A stretch of DNA of 58,688 bases from positions 1-58,688 of IMG/VR virus record IMGVR_UViG_3300037041_002703; one strand, written 5' to 3'. Positions 16,643 through 25,178 of the stretch are shown piece by piece. Position 1 is the first letter of the stretch, and each line of letters starts with the position of its first letter. Source of the stretch: a virus. Both the position numbers and the translations under genes were made by a program. The notes under the pieces were generated by a model. It searched no databases and was not told the origin of the DNA. It saw only the letters and a program-made list of their open reading frames with translations.

Positions 16643-17762
16643 TATACCCATTTTCCGATTAAAGTTTTCTCTTGGGTTCAAATTAAAGTTCCTTCGTGGA
16701 GCTTGGGACATCCTTTCCTCTGATAGACCTCTTGGTGAATCCAAATACGTAAAAGAGTTTGAAACAAAGTTTGCGAATCTTGTCGGAAGCAAATATGCTG
16801 TTGCCTGCAGCAACGGAACCACGGCAATTGAGCTGGCCCTTAAAACAATAGATGTTGCAGGAAAAAAAGTCCTATGTCCCAGCAATACATTTTTCGCAAC
16901 AACTGTTGCAATAAATAATGCAGGTGCCGAGGTAGTATTAGCTGATTGCGAAAAAGAAACTTTTTCCATTTCTTATAACCACCTTAAAAAAATTATCTCT
17001 GAGGACAAAATCGCAGCAGTGGTGATTGTTCATATTGGTGGTATAATCTCTAAAGACATCGCCAAGATTGTTAGCCTTTGCAAGAAACACAACATCCCCC
17101 TTATTGAAGATGCGGCTCACGCACAAGGTTCACAAACCTTGAATTTTACAGCCGGAACAATAGGTGATATTGCATGTTTCTCATTTTTCCCCACAAAAGT
17201 TATGACAACTGGAGAGGGTGGAATGGTTACCACAAATAACAAAGAATACTTCGAAAAAATCAAATCCCTAAAAAACTTTGGTAGAGATAATCAAAACGCT
17301 GGGATTATTATAAATTCCCAGGGTAACAACTTCAAAGTTCATGAGTTTACCGGACTAATGGGTTCCTTGGAATGCGATAGAGTTCTAGGTAGGGTAGCTA
17401 AAAGAACCTCTTTGCTGGATAGATATATGCAAAACCTGGAAGGGACAAGTTTCAAAGTAATTAACCAAAAAGAGGGTAGATGTTCCTACTACAAATGTAT
17501 TCTACTTTCTCCCTATAATACTGATGACCTTAAACAATACTGCAAGGACCATTCAATTTCTTTAACTGGGGAAGTGTACAAAATACCCGTGCACAAACAA
17601 CCCCTATATGCAGATAGTTTTGATGCTACACAACTAAAAAACACTAACTATATTGCAAATAAACACATTTGCCCCCCACTTTATCCGGAGCTATCCCTTA
17701 AAGAGGTGGATTACATCTGTGAGGTTTTGAAAAAATTTGATGATGAAAAACAGAGTCGCTAA
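16632..17762 (+). CDS. DegT/DnrJ/EryC1/StrS-family sugar aminotransferase
   Basis: 376 residues from ATG 16632; an upstream in-frame start at 16593 is inside the acyltransferase gene. Signature blocks: CSNGTTAIELAL (PLP phosphate), PLIEDAAHAQGS (PLP ring Asp and stacking region) and SFFPTKVMTTGEGG with the Schiff-base Lys. The enzyme aminates a keto-sugar nucleotide using glutamate and PLP. Together with the upstream acyltransferase it suggests an acylamino-deoxy sugar. No 4,6-dehydratase is in the window, so the keto precursor may come from the host or from elsewhere in the genome. Confidence 0.92.
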   Translation: MQFNIPIFRLKFSLGFKLKFLRGAWDILSSDRPLGESKYVKEFETKFANLVGSKYAVACSNGTTAIELALKTIDVAGKKVLCPSNTFFATTVAINNAGAEVVLADCEKETFSISYNHLKKIISEDKIAAVVIVHIGGIISKDIAKIVSLCKKHNIPLIEDAAHAQGSQTLNFTAGTIGDIACFSFFPTKVMTTGEGGMVTTNNKEYFEKIKSLKNFGRDNQNAGIIINSQGNNFKVHEFTGLMGSLECDRVLGRVAKRTSLLDRYMQNLEGTSFKVINQKEGRCSYYKCILLSPYNTDDLKQYCKDHSISLTGEVYKIPVHKQPLYADSFDATQLKNTNYIANKHICPPLYPELSLKEVDYICEVLKKFDDEKQSR

Positions 17763-18774
17763 GCTGGTAGAAATTCAAAAAATAGAAATATTTGAGGAAG
17801 ACCTACCCAAATTACAACCGGGACAAATTTTAGTTGCAATGAAATCGGTGGGTATCTGTGGTTCAGATATGCACTACTTTAAAGAGGGGGGTCTTGGTTC
17901 ATTTAAGAACCCACTGCCCATGTACATGGGTCATGAACCAGCAGGACAGGTTATTGATGCAAACGGCTCAGTCAAATTCAAGGATGGTGACCGAGTAGCA
18001 GTAGAACCAGGTATGCCTTGTATTACGAGTTACTGGTCACTTAAAGGTAAACACAACCTATGTGATAAAGGAACTTTTATGGGTGCAAATGCTCAAGGAG
18101 CGTTTGCTGATTATGTAATTGTTGATGAATTACAACTTGTAAAAATTCCGGAATCAATGTCTTATGATTTGGCATCTCTTATGGAACCTTTAGGCGTTTG
18201 TCTTCATACAGCAAATTTAATTGAACCAAAATTTACTGAAAGTGCCACAATATTTGGTGCCGGACCAATCGGTTTATCTATGTTTTCGATACTAAAAAAG
18301 ATGGGTTTGAAAAACATATTTATGGTGGATAAACTCAAATATCGAGTTGAGTTTGCCAAAAGTTTCGGTGCAACAGATGCTTTTTTGCTTAGTGATGATT
18401 GGATAAAAAAAATTAAGAATCAAACAGAAAACTTGGGAACAACTCTAGCAATTGACACTGGTGGAACAACAGATTCAATCGATGGTTGTATTAACGTTGC
18501 TGCTGTAAATGGTCGGGTTGCTTTAATTGGTATTCCAGAAGCTGATTGGGTCAGTTATAATCCGCATCGTATGAGAACTAAAGAACTAACAATTAAAAAT
18601 GTTAGAAGGTCAAATCAAACTTTAGACGATTGTATTATGAATTACACAAACGACCAGGATATGGAAAAGATAATCACGCACAGATATGAGTTTGAAAATA
18701 TCCAAAAAGCATTTGAACTCGTAGCTCAATATGGAGATAATGTTTTAAAAGCAATCATAACCAATCATGAGTAA
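17740..18774 (+). CDS. Medium-chain zinc-dependent dehydrogenase (sorbitol/threonine DH-like)
   Basis: 344 residues; ATG 17740 or 17743. Catalytic zinc site: GICGSDMHYF (Cys) and GHEPAG (His-Glu). NAD(P)-binding motif: FGAGPIGLSMFS. The structural-zinc loop is altered: after EPGMPC the two middle cysteines are missing (ITSYWSLKGKHNLC), so structural zinc is probably absent, as in some sorbitol dehydrogenases. It likely interconverts a sugar alcohol or hydroxyl and a ketone, perhaps making the keto sugar used by the preceding aminotransferase. That link is inference. Confidence 0.85.
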   Translation: MMKNRVAKLVEIQKIEIFEEDLPKLQPGQILVAMKSVGICGSDMHYFKEGGLGSFKNPLPMYMGHEPAGQVIDANGSVKFKDGDRVAVEPGMPCITSYWSLKGKHNLCDKGTFMGANAQGAFADYVIVDELQLVKIPESMSYDLASLMEPLGVCLHTANLIEPKFTESATIFGAGPIGLSMFSILKKMGLKNIFMVDKLKYRVEFAKSFGATDAFLLSDDWIKKIKNQTENLGTTLAIDTGGTTDSIDGCINVAAVNGRVALIGIPEADWVSYNPHRMRTKELTIKNVRRSNQTLDDCIMNYTNDQDMEKIITHRYEFENIQKAFELVAQYGDNVLKAIITNHE

Positions 18775-19501
18775 GATTCAAATCATCGATGGTTACAAAT
18801 ACCGGACACTAGAGAGAAGTCAGGAAATCTTCAACACCATAAAATGGAATTCAAAAATCTTTGATAAGATTTTTATAATTTGTGAAAACCAAGAGTATTA
18901 CGAACACTATAGCTTTTTGCAAGATGACGTTGTTAGGGTTATTAATACGGGTAAGAATGAGTTTTTGTCCATGCAAGAAATGTTTGATTTCGTCAACAAA
19001 AATTCACTTCCAGAGGATATAAAGTTTCTAACAAACCTCGACTCAATTTTTACTGACCAGTTTCATTCGTTGGAGGTGGAGGAAGATTACGTTTATTCCT
19101 TCACAAATCGTTCTATGCGCAATCCGAACGTAAATGAAGGTCGTGACCACCACTCTTATGTAAGAGCTGAAAATGATGGATTAGTTCTTTTCAATAGAGA
19201 CGGTATCGTAGACCCAAATTGGTTTATGCGAGATGAAGAAATATCTTATAGATACTGGCAAAATGCCGTTTGTGGATGGGCTTGGAAAACAGTTAAATCC
19301 TTAAGCTTTGAAAAAAGTTGTTTCCAATGTTATCCACAAGCAGAACAATGTATGATGCATACATTTCGAAATAGCGGCTACAAACTAAAATCCGCAGCAA
19401 TAAAATTTCCAACGTACCATAACCACGGGTCAAATGAAAAAACCGCAAATAATATCCATGGAGGTATGGGTTTTGGGGGTCAAATAGAAGAATTATTATG
19501 A
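18767..19501 (+). CDS. Putative glycosyltransferase-like protein of unknown family
   Basis: 244 residues. The start MSKIQIIDGYKYRTLERS is followed by a GT-A-like core: FDKIFIICENQEYY and DIKFLTNLDSIFTDQF, which could be a divergent donor site. The C-terminal half has NAVCGWAWKTVKS and many aromatic residues. It overlaps both neighbours, between a dehydrogenase and a STELLO-like transferase, so a glycan role is likely. I cannot assign a CAZy family. Confidence 0.5.
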   Translation: MSKIQIIDGYKYRTLERSQEIFNTIKWNSKIFDKIFIICENQEYYEHYSFLQDDVVRVINTGKNEFLSMQEMFDFVNKNSLPEDIKFLTNLDSIFTDQFHSLEVEEDYVYSFTNRSMRNPNVNEGRDHHSYVRAENDGLVLFNRDGIVDPNWFMRDEEISYRYWQNAVCGWAWKTVKSLSFEKSCFQCYPQAEQCMMHTFRNSGYKLKSAAIKFPTYHNHGSNEKTANNIHGGMGFGGQIEELL

Positions 19502-20433
19502 AAAAATTTATTATTACAACAACAATCAATAGCCCAACAGAAGCTACAATCAAATTTTGTGAAATAGCTGATAAAAAAGATTTTACATTTGTGATTATTG
19601 GTGACACCAAAACACCACACGAAGAATATAGATTACTCGAAAAAAAATATAATAATGTAATTTATCTTGCTCCGGAAAATCAAGAATTTCTTTATCCAGA
19701 CCTTTCAGAAATAATCGGATGGAAAACAATTCAAAGAAGGAACATTGGATTTGTTTATGCATATCAGCGAGGAGCAGACGTTGTAGCCACGGTAGATGAC
19801 GACAATATTCCATACGATACTTGGGGTGATAATATCATGGTTGGTAAAGAAATGGTTGTTGACCTATACGAAAATATTTCATGCCCGTATTTTGACGCAA
19901 TTTCAACAACTGAACACAATGATTTGTGGCATAGAGGATTTCCTATCGAATATCTGCAAGTAAAAAATGATATTGAATACAAAGGTCAAATAACAATCAC
20001 ACCTTTAGTTCAGGCAGAGTTTTGGGATGGTGACCCAGATATTGATGCAATTTGTAGGTTGAGTAAAAAACCTATCGTGAAATTCAATAAATTTACACCG
20101 TTTACCACAACTCAACTCACCCCGTTCAATTCACAAAACACATTTCTTCATCGAAATGTTTTGAAAAATTATTCCGTATTCCCATACACAGGAAGAATGG
20201 ATGATATATGGGGAGCATACGTAATGCAACACTACCACCCTAATTCAGTTGTTTTCACTAGTGCTTCTGTTTACCAAGCAAGAAACCCACAAGATTTGGT
20301 TAAGAATTTGGAGAACGAAGTGATTGGCTACAGAAATACTTTAAAATTGCTTGAAAACATAAACGAATATGAAACTATCTTACCGGAACAAACCGTGAAG
20401 TATTTCGAAATATACCAAAAACATTTTGACTAA
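19498..20433 (+). CDS. STELLO/DUF288-like glycosyltransferase
   Basis: 311 residues. KKFIITTTINSPTEAT and FVIIGDTKTPHEEY open the fold; the diagnostic segment is RRNIGFVYAYQRGADVVATVDDDNIP with three aspartates (split here only by reading), matching the N-I-G-Y-x-x-A-x-x-x-G-A...D-D-D-N pattern of STELLO/DUF288 proteins and reminiscent of GT75 mutase-type DDD motifs. No membrane helices, unlike plant STELLO. It probably binds a nucleotide sugar. It ends one base before the FkbM gene. Confidence 0.7.
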   Translation: MKKFIITTTINSPTEATIKFCEIADKKDFTFVIIGDTKTPHEEYRLLEKKYNNVIYLAPENQEFLYPDLSEIIGWKTIQRRNIGFVYAYQRGADVVATVDDDNIPYDTWGDNIMVGKEMVVDLYENISCPYFDAISTTEHNDLWHRGFPIEYLQVKNDIEYKGQITITPLVQAEFWDGDPDIDAICRLSKKPIVKFNKFTPFTTTQLTPFNSQNTFLHRNVLKNYSVFPYTGRMDDIWGAYVMQHYHPNSVVFTSASVYQARNPQDLVKNLENEVIGYRNTLKLLENINEYETILPEQTVKYFEIYQKHFD

Positions 20434-21060
20434 ATGAAACTTATCTTTGACATTGGTGCAAATAGAGGACGTACCGCAGAAATTTTTCTAAACCACGCAG
20501 AAAAAGTTATTAGCTTTGAACCAAATCCTGGGTTGGTAAATTACCTTAAGAGTCGTTTTCCTAAACCTAAACTTCATGTGGATAATCGAGCAATTTCCCA
20601 CGAGAAAGGAACTCAAGAATTTAAACTAGCTAATGTTGATACAATATCTACCTTATCAACCGACTGGGTAGAAAACTCAAGATTCACTGGCGAATACCGC
20701 TGGGACAATTCAATTATGGTTGAAACACTTACTTTGTCGGATGCAATTGCTGAATATGGGATTCCTGATTACATTAAAATCGATACCGAGGGTTATGAAT
20801 ATGAAATTTTAACAAATTTCCACGAGTTGTTACCCGATACTTTGATTGCCTTCGAATGGGCTGAAGAGCAAAAAGAAAAAATTTCTTTAATCTTGAAACA
20901 TTTAAACAATCTAGGTTATGACAACTTTGCATATACTGAAGGTGACCCAGTGTTATTTGAAAATCAAATCAGTTGGTCAGCATTTGATGATTTCAAATTA
21001 ATTGACATTTTGGATTCAAGTAGAAAGGCCTTATGGGGGATGATTTACTTCAAAAAATAA
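20434..21060 (+). CDS. FkbM-family methyltransferase (second copy)
   Basis: 208 residues. FDIGANRGRTAEIFL is SAM motif I, VISFEPNPGLVNYL the ribose-binding acidic strand, and IKIDTEGYEYEIL the FkbM signature. It differs strongly from the FkbM protein at 14527, so this is a paralogue rather than a recent duplicate. It likely O-methylates a sugar. It directly abuts the previous stop; a 30-base gap follows. Confidence 0.88.
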   Translation: MKLIFDIGANRGRTAEIFLNHAEKVISFEPNPGLVNYLKSRFPKPKLHVDNRAISHEKGTQEFKLANVDTISTLSTDWVENSRFTGEYRWDNSIMVETLTLSDAIAEYGIPDYIKIDTEGYEYEILTNFHELLPDTLIAFEWAEEQKEKISLILKHLNNLGYDNFAYTEGDPVLFENQISWSAFDDFKLIDILDSSRKALWGMIYFKK

Positions 21061-21090
21061 AAACTTATGATTTTTGTAAAATAGATTAAA

Positions 21091-22218
21091 ATGAAAAAAA
21101 TTGTTGTTCTTGGTGGTGGTGGTTTTATTGGAGGTCACCTCGCTCACAGACTGAAAAATGAAGGACATTGGGTTCGTATTTGTGACATTGAACGACATGA
21201 ATATTGGAACCATGAAGACATTTGTCATGAATTCATTGTTGGTGACCTGCGTAATCCTGAGGTAGTTTCATTAGTAATTGACGACACTATTGATGAAGTG
21301 TATCAACTTGCTGCTGACATGGGTGGCGCTGGTTACATTTTTACCGGTGATAATGATGCAAATGTGATGCACAATTCTGCTTTGATTAACTTGAACGTTG
21401 TTCACGAATGTGCGAAGAAAAAAGTTGGCAAGGTGTTTTACTCATCTTCAGCTTGCATGTATCCCGAACACAATCAACTTGACCCTAACAATCCTAACTG
21501 TGAGGAGTCTTCGGCATATCCTGCTAATCCGGACTCAGAATATGGTTGGGAAAAACTTTTCTCTGAAAGATTGTTTTTGGCTTTCAATAGAAACTACGGA
21601 CTGAATGTAAGAGTTGCTCGCTTCCATAATATTTTTGGTCCTATGGGAACTTGGACTGGTGGTAAAGAAAAAGCTCCAGCTGCTATGTGTAGAAAAGCCG
21701 CAGAAATCGATGATACCTCTAAAGTTCCAGGAGAGGCAATACGCAATCATGAATTAGAAGTATGGGGTGACGGACAGCAAACCCGTTCCTTCCTCTATGT
21801 TGATGAATGTGTAGAAGCTGTTTTGAGAATGATGGAATCTGATTTTATTGGTCCGGTGAATATTGGTTCAGAAGAAATGGTGACTATCAACCAATTAGCT
21901 GAAATGGCTATCAACATTTCTAGAAAAGAAATTACCGTAAAAAACATCGCAGGTGAAGAATTCAAAGGTAAATATGGATTTAATTGCCCGGTTGGTGTTC
22001 GTGGTAGAAACTCAGACAACAAATTGTTTAGAGAAAAGATTGGTTGGGAAGTTTCACAACCATTACGTGAGGGAATGGAAAAAACTTATGCTTGGATTAA
22101 CCAGCAAGTTGAAAAGAAAAAATCTGAGCAGGTTTACATTTATGAATCTCCCGATGGTGGTAAAACAGTTTATCGCAGAGAATTCGGAGAGCCACATTCT
22201 AAAAGAGAAATTGTGTGA
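21091..22218 (+). CDS. GDP-mannose 3,5-epimerase-like enzyme (SDR family)
   Basis: 375 residues. NAD-binding GGGGFIGG (8-15). The sequence strongly recalls plant GDP-mannose 3,5-epimerase: AADMGGAGYIF, SSSACMYPEHNQL, YGWEK, RFHNIFGPMGTW, GGKEKAPAAMCRKA, GDGQQTRSFLYVDECV and GVRGRNSDN. Residues S120, C122, Y151, K155 and K194 keep the spacing of the plant catalytic S143, C145, Y174, K178 and K217, a constant offset of 23. The plant enzyme turns GDP-D-mannose into GDP-L-galactose and GDP-L-gulose. A ~15-residue insert near 205 and a ~25-residue C-terminal tail are extra. The product could feed the GT10/GT11 enzymes. Confidence 0.88.
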   Translation: MKKIVVLGGGGFIGGHLAHRLKNEGHWVRICDIERHEYWNHEDICHEFIVGDLRNPEVVSLVIDDTIDEVYQLAADMGGAGYIFTGDNDANVMHNSALINLNVVHECAKKKVGKVFYSSSACMYPEHNQLDPNNPNCEESSAYPANPDSEYGWEKLFSERLFLAFNRNYGLNVRVARFHNIFGPMGTWTGGKEKAPAAMCRKAAEIDDTSKVPGEAIRNHELEVWGDGQQTRSFLYVDECVEAVLRMMESDFIGPVNIGSEEMVTINQLAEMAINISRKEITVKNIAGEEFKGKYGFNCPVGVRGRNSDNKLFREKIGWEVSQPLREGMEKTYAWINQQVEKKKSEQVYIYESPDGGKTVYRREFGEPHSKREIV

Positions 22219-22655
22219 TAAAACATTACATTTCACATCGAGGAAACGTCGATGGTAAAATTAAAAACATAGAGAACTCTCCAGATTATGTCCAAAGAGC
22301 TTTGTCTTTGGGATACGAAGTTGAAATAGACGTGTGGTTCGTTGATGACTCATTTTATTTGGGTCACGACGAACCGCTTTATTTGGTACAAGAATCGTTT
22401 CTGGAAAACGAAAATTTTTGGTGTCATGCAAAGAACGAAGAGGCTTTTAATAAAATGATGATAAACTCTAATATTCATTGTTTCTGGCATCAGACGGATG
22501 ATTATACTTTGACATCCAAAGGCATCCCCTGGGTCTTCCCCGGCAAAAAAGTTTATAATAATGGTATTTGGGTTTTACCTGAAAACACAATTTATAAAAA
22601 CATTATGTTGGATTGTTTGGGAATATGTTCTGATTATATTTCGAATTACAAATGA
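22215..22655 (+). CDS. GDPD/PI-PLC-like phosphodiesterase fold protein, short
   Basis: 146 residues from a GTG start overlapping the preceding stop. The N-terminal YISHRGN, then YEVEIDVWFVDDSFYLGHDEPLY, matches the catalytic layout of glycerophosphodiester phosphodiesterases (H-R-G, E-x-D, G-H-D). The protein is about half the usual length and lacks the later TIM-barrel strands, so it may be a reduced enzyme. In glycan clusters such proteins often sit beside nucleotidyltransferases, as here. Activity is unproven. Confidence 0.65.
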   Translation: MIKHYISHRGNVDGKIKNIENSPDYVQRALSLGYEVEIDVWFVDDSFYLGHDEPLYLVQESFLENENFWCHAKNEEAFNKMMINSNIHCFWHQTDDYTLTSKGIPWVFPGKKVYNNGIWVLPENTIYKNIMLDCLGICSDYISNYK

Positions 22656-24016
22656 TTAAATTAGTGGTTTTTGATTTAGATGGTGTTTTAGTTGAAGCAA
22701 AACAACTACACTATGAAGCTTTAAATGAAGCATTAACCAAACATGCACCCGAGTGTGTTATTACCTGGACTGAACACCTATCAAAATACGATGGTTTAAA
22801 AACAAAACAAAAACTCGAACTACTGTCCCTTGAAAAAGGTTTAAACAATAATATGTACTCCGAAATTTGGGAAGAAAAACAAAAGATTACAAATGAAAAA
22901 TTAAGAACAATAACCCCCCATTCTAATCTAATTACTCTATTAAAAAAACTATCTGAGGATGGATTTAAGATAGCTTGCTGCAGCAATTCAATAAGAAAGA
23001 CTGTTTTGACAGTATTATCAAAACTAAACATTATTGAATATTTCGACCAAATTCTTTCAAACGAGGATGTAAAAAATAGCAAACCACACCCGGAGATTTA
23101 TTGGAAGGTAATTTCAGAGATGGGCGTTATTGCAGAAGAAACATTAATAATTGAGGATTCACCTTATGGACTTTTGGCGGCATCAAGAACTCATGCTCCT
23201 ATACTAAGAGTTTCGTCACCAAAGGAAGTTACCATAGAAAATCTCTATGGAAAATTAAAAGAATTAAATGCAAAGTTTAAAATGAAGAAACCTAAATGGA
23301 CTGATGAAAAACTTAACGTTTTGATTCCAATGGCGGGAGCTGGTTCGAGATTTGAAAAAGCTGGTTATACATTTCCTAAACCACTTATTGATATTGAAGG
23401 GGACCCTATGATTAAATTGGTTACTGAGAACTTAAATCTACGGGCAAACTTTATTTACATAGTTCAAAAATCCCACCGGGAAAAATATAACCTAGACACA
23501 TTGCTTAATTTAATATCGCCCAACTGTAAAATTGTTGAGGTTGATGGTCTTACAGAAGGTGCTGCTTGCACAACCCTATTGGCTAAAGAATTTATTGATA
23601 ACGAAAATCCGCTAATAATGGCAAACTCAGACCAGTATATTGAATGGGACTCCAATGAGTTTATGTATAAGATGACAGAAACCAATTGTGATGGAGGAAT
23701 AGTCACTTTCAAATCTACGCACCCTAAATGGTCTTTTGCTAAGGTTAATGAAAATGGTCTAGTAAGTGAAGTAGCTGAAAAAAAACCCATCTCTGATATT
23801 GCCACAGTCGGGATATACTATTGGAAGAAAGGTGCGGAATATGTAAAATATGCTGAGCAAATGATTGAAAAAAATATAAGGGTAAATAATGAGTTTTATG
23901 TGTGTCCAGTTTTTAACGAAGCTATAGAGGACGGAAAAGAAATTAGGACCTTTGAAATAAAAAAAATGATGGGTTTGGGAACACCAGAGGATTTATCTAC
24001 CTATTTGAGACGATAA
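22652..24016 (+). CDS. Bifunctional HAD phosphatase-sugar nucleotidyltransferase fusion
   Basis: 454 residues. Residues 1-~205: HAD hydrolase of beta-phosphoglucomutase/phosphatase type (VVFDLDGVLVEA, CCSNSIRKTV, K in NSKPHPEIY, IIEDSPYGLLAA). Residues ~215-454: NTP-transferase domain (LIPMAGAGSRFEKAGY, then PKPLIDIEGDPM, ANSDQYIEW with a metal Asp, EFYVCPVFNEAI). One chain could remove a phosphate from a sugar bisphosphate and then make the nucleotide sugar, as in heptose pathways, but the substrate is not known. It ends the core of the sugar-nucleotide genes; a 46-base AT-rich gap follows. Confidence 0.85.
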   Translation: MIKLVVFDLDGVLVEAKQLHYEALNEALTKHAPECVITWTEHLSKYDGLKTKQKLELLSLEKGLNNNMYSEIWEEKQKITNEKLRTITPHSNLITLLKKLSEDGFKIACCSNSIRKTVLTVLSKLNIIEYFDQILSNEDVKNSKPHPEIYWKVISEMGVIAEETLIIEDSPYGLLAASRTHAPILRVSSPKEVTIENLYGKLKELNAKFKMKKPKWTDEKLNVLIPMAGAGSRFEKAGYTFPKPLIDIEGDPMIKLVTENLNLRANFIYIVQKSHREKYNLDTLLNLISPNCKIVEVDGLTEGAACTTLLAKEFIDNENPLIMANSDQYIEWDSNEFMYKMTETNCDGGIVTFKSTHPKWSFAKVNENGLVSEVAEKKPISDIATVGIYYWKKGAEYVKYAEQMIEKNIRVNNEFYVCPVFNEAIEDGKEIRTFEIKKMMGLGTPEDLSTYLRR

Positions 24017-24062
24017 TTGTTTTTTTTCTAAATAAAATACCTATTTTCTTAAAAAAACATCA

Positions 24063-24449
24063 ATGATATCAATTCCAGTAAGTGTAGGCGAACTTCTAGA
24101 CAAATTGTCAATTTTACACATTAAAAAGTTAAAAATACAAAACCCAAATAAATTAGAAAAAGTAGCAATCGAATACAAGTTGTTGTACGAAATTTCGGAG
24201 AATTATTTAGGAATCAAAGAATATTTTAATCTTTATGATGATTTAATTCAAACTAATTCTATACTTTGGGAAGTTGAAGACAGGTTAAGAATTTTAGAAA
24301 AAAATAAAACTTTCAATGAAGAGTTTGTCGAATTAGCCCGAAAAGTTTATTACACCAATGATGAACGGTTCGAATTGAAAAACAAAATTAATCTTATTTC
24401 TAATTCAGAAATACAAGAACAAAAAAGCTACGAAGATTATAAAAATTAA
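24063..24449 (+). CDS. DUF6165-like small helical protein
   Basis: 128 residues. The start ISIPVSVGELLDKLSILHIK followed by Lys-rich helices and Glu/Tyr residues (EYKLLYEI) matches my recollection of DUF6165 proteins, which often sit in surface-polysaccharide clusters. The rest is alpha-helical with no cysteine or membrane segment. Function unknown. Placement after the nucleotidyltransferase fusion agrees with a glycan-associated role. The upstream gap (24017-24062) is AT-rich, with no clear promoter. Confidence 0.6.
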   Translation: MISIPVSVGELLDKLSILHIKKLKIQNPNKLEKVAIEYKLLYEISENYLGIKEYFNLYDDLIQTNSILWEVEDRLRILEKNKTFNEEFVELARKVYYTNDERFELKNKINLISNSEIQEQKSYEDYKN

Positions 24450-24452
24450 AAT

Positions 24453-25178
24453 ATGAGAAAAAAACCGTCTCCAACACCTTCTTACCTGGTGCAGGAAAGT
24501 CCAAGAAACAAAAAGGAAATTATTCAATCTATATTGAAGAAAAAAACTAAGGAAAAGTTCTTGTCTGAAAGTCAAAAAGAATATTACAACAAACTTCAGG
24601 AAGCTCAAATCACCATATGTTCCGGACCTGCGGGTGTTGGGAAAAGTTATATTGCGATGAAAGCTGCAATCGATTTGTTGGTTGACCCCGACACTCCTTA
24701 TGAAAAAATTATCATTGTAAGACCGGCAGTAGAAGCTGAAGAAAAATTGGGCTCTCTTCCAGGCAACGTCGAAGAAAAGTTAGACCCTTATATTTTCCCA
24801 ACCTATTATCTGTTGAACAAAATTATTGGTAAGGACGCTAGAGAAAAACTAAAAGAAATGGAAGTTATTGAAGTGTTTGCTTTAGCATATATGCGAGGAA
24901 TGAACATTGATAATTCAATTCTAATATTTGAAGAAGCTCAAAACTCTACACCAAACCAAATGAAATTGTTGTTAACAAGAATTGGTTTTAATTCTAAATT
25001 CTTTATATCTGGAGATTTGGAACAAACCGATAGATACAAAGATAAAACCCACTCAGGGCTTTATGATGCGATTAATAGATTCAACAACGTAAAACAAATT
25101 ATGTGTCATGAATTTTCTCAAGGTGACGTTGTACGTAATCCCTTAATCACAAAAATTCTAGAGAAATACGACGAATGA
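24453..25178 (+). CDS. phoH: PhoH-like ATPase
   Basis: 241 residues. Walker A GPAGVGKS (58-65), the PhoH segment IIIVRPAVEAEEKLGSLPG, then DPYIFPTYYLL, Walker B as LIFEEAQN (Glu for the usual Asp), and the sensor FISGDLEQTD. PhoH proteins are ATPases with the N-terminal-half fold of superfamily 1 helicases, common in T4-like and marine phages, with an unclear role in RNA or nucleotide metabolism. It overlaps the next gene by ATGA. Confidence 0.93.
   Translation: MRKKPSPTPSYLVQESPRNKKEIIQSILKKKTKEKFLSESQKEYYNKLQEAQITICSGPAGVGKSYIAMKAAIDLLVDPDTPYEKIIIVRPAVEAEEKLGSLPGNVEEKLDPYIFPTYYLLNKIIGKDAREKLKEMEVIEVFALAYMRGMNIDNSILIFEEAQNSTPNQMKLLLTRIGFNSKFFISGDLEQTDRYKDKTHSGLYDAINRFNNVKQIMCHEFSQGDVVRNPLITKILEKYDE

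Noticed and set aside
24017-24062. Possible promoter before the DUF6165-like gene
   Set aside because: It is AT-rich but has neither a TAnnTTTG box nor TATTTAT; the AAATAAAATAC string also seen before the capsid gene is too simple to call.
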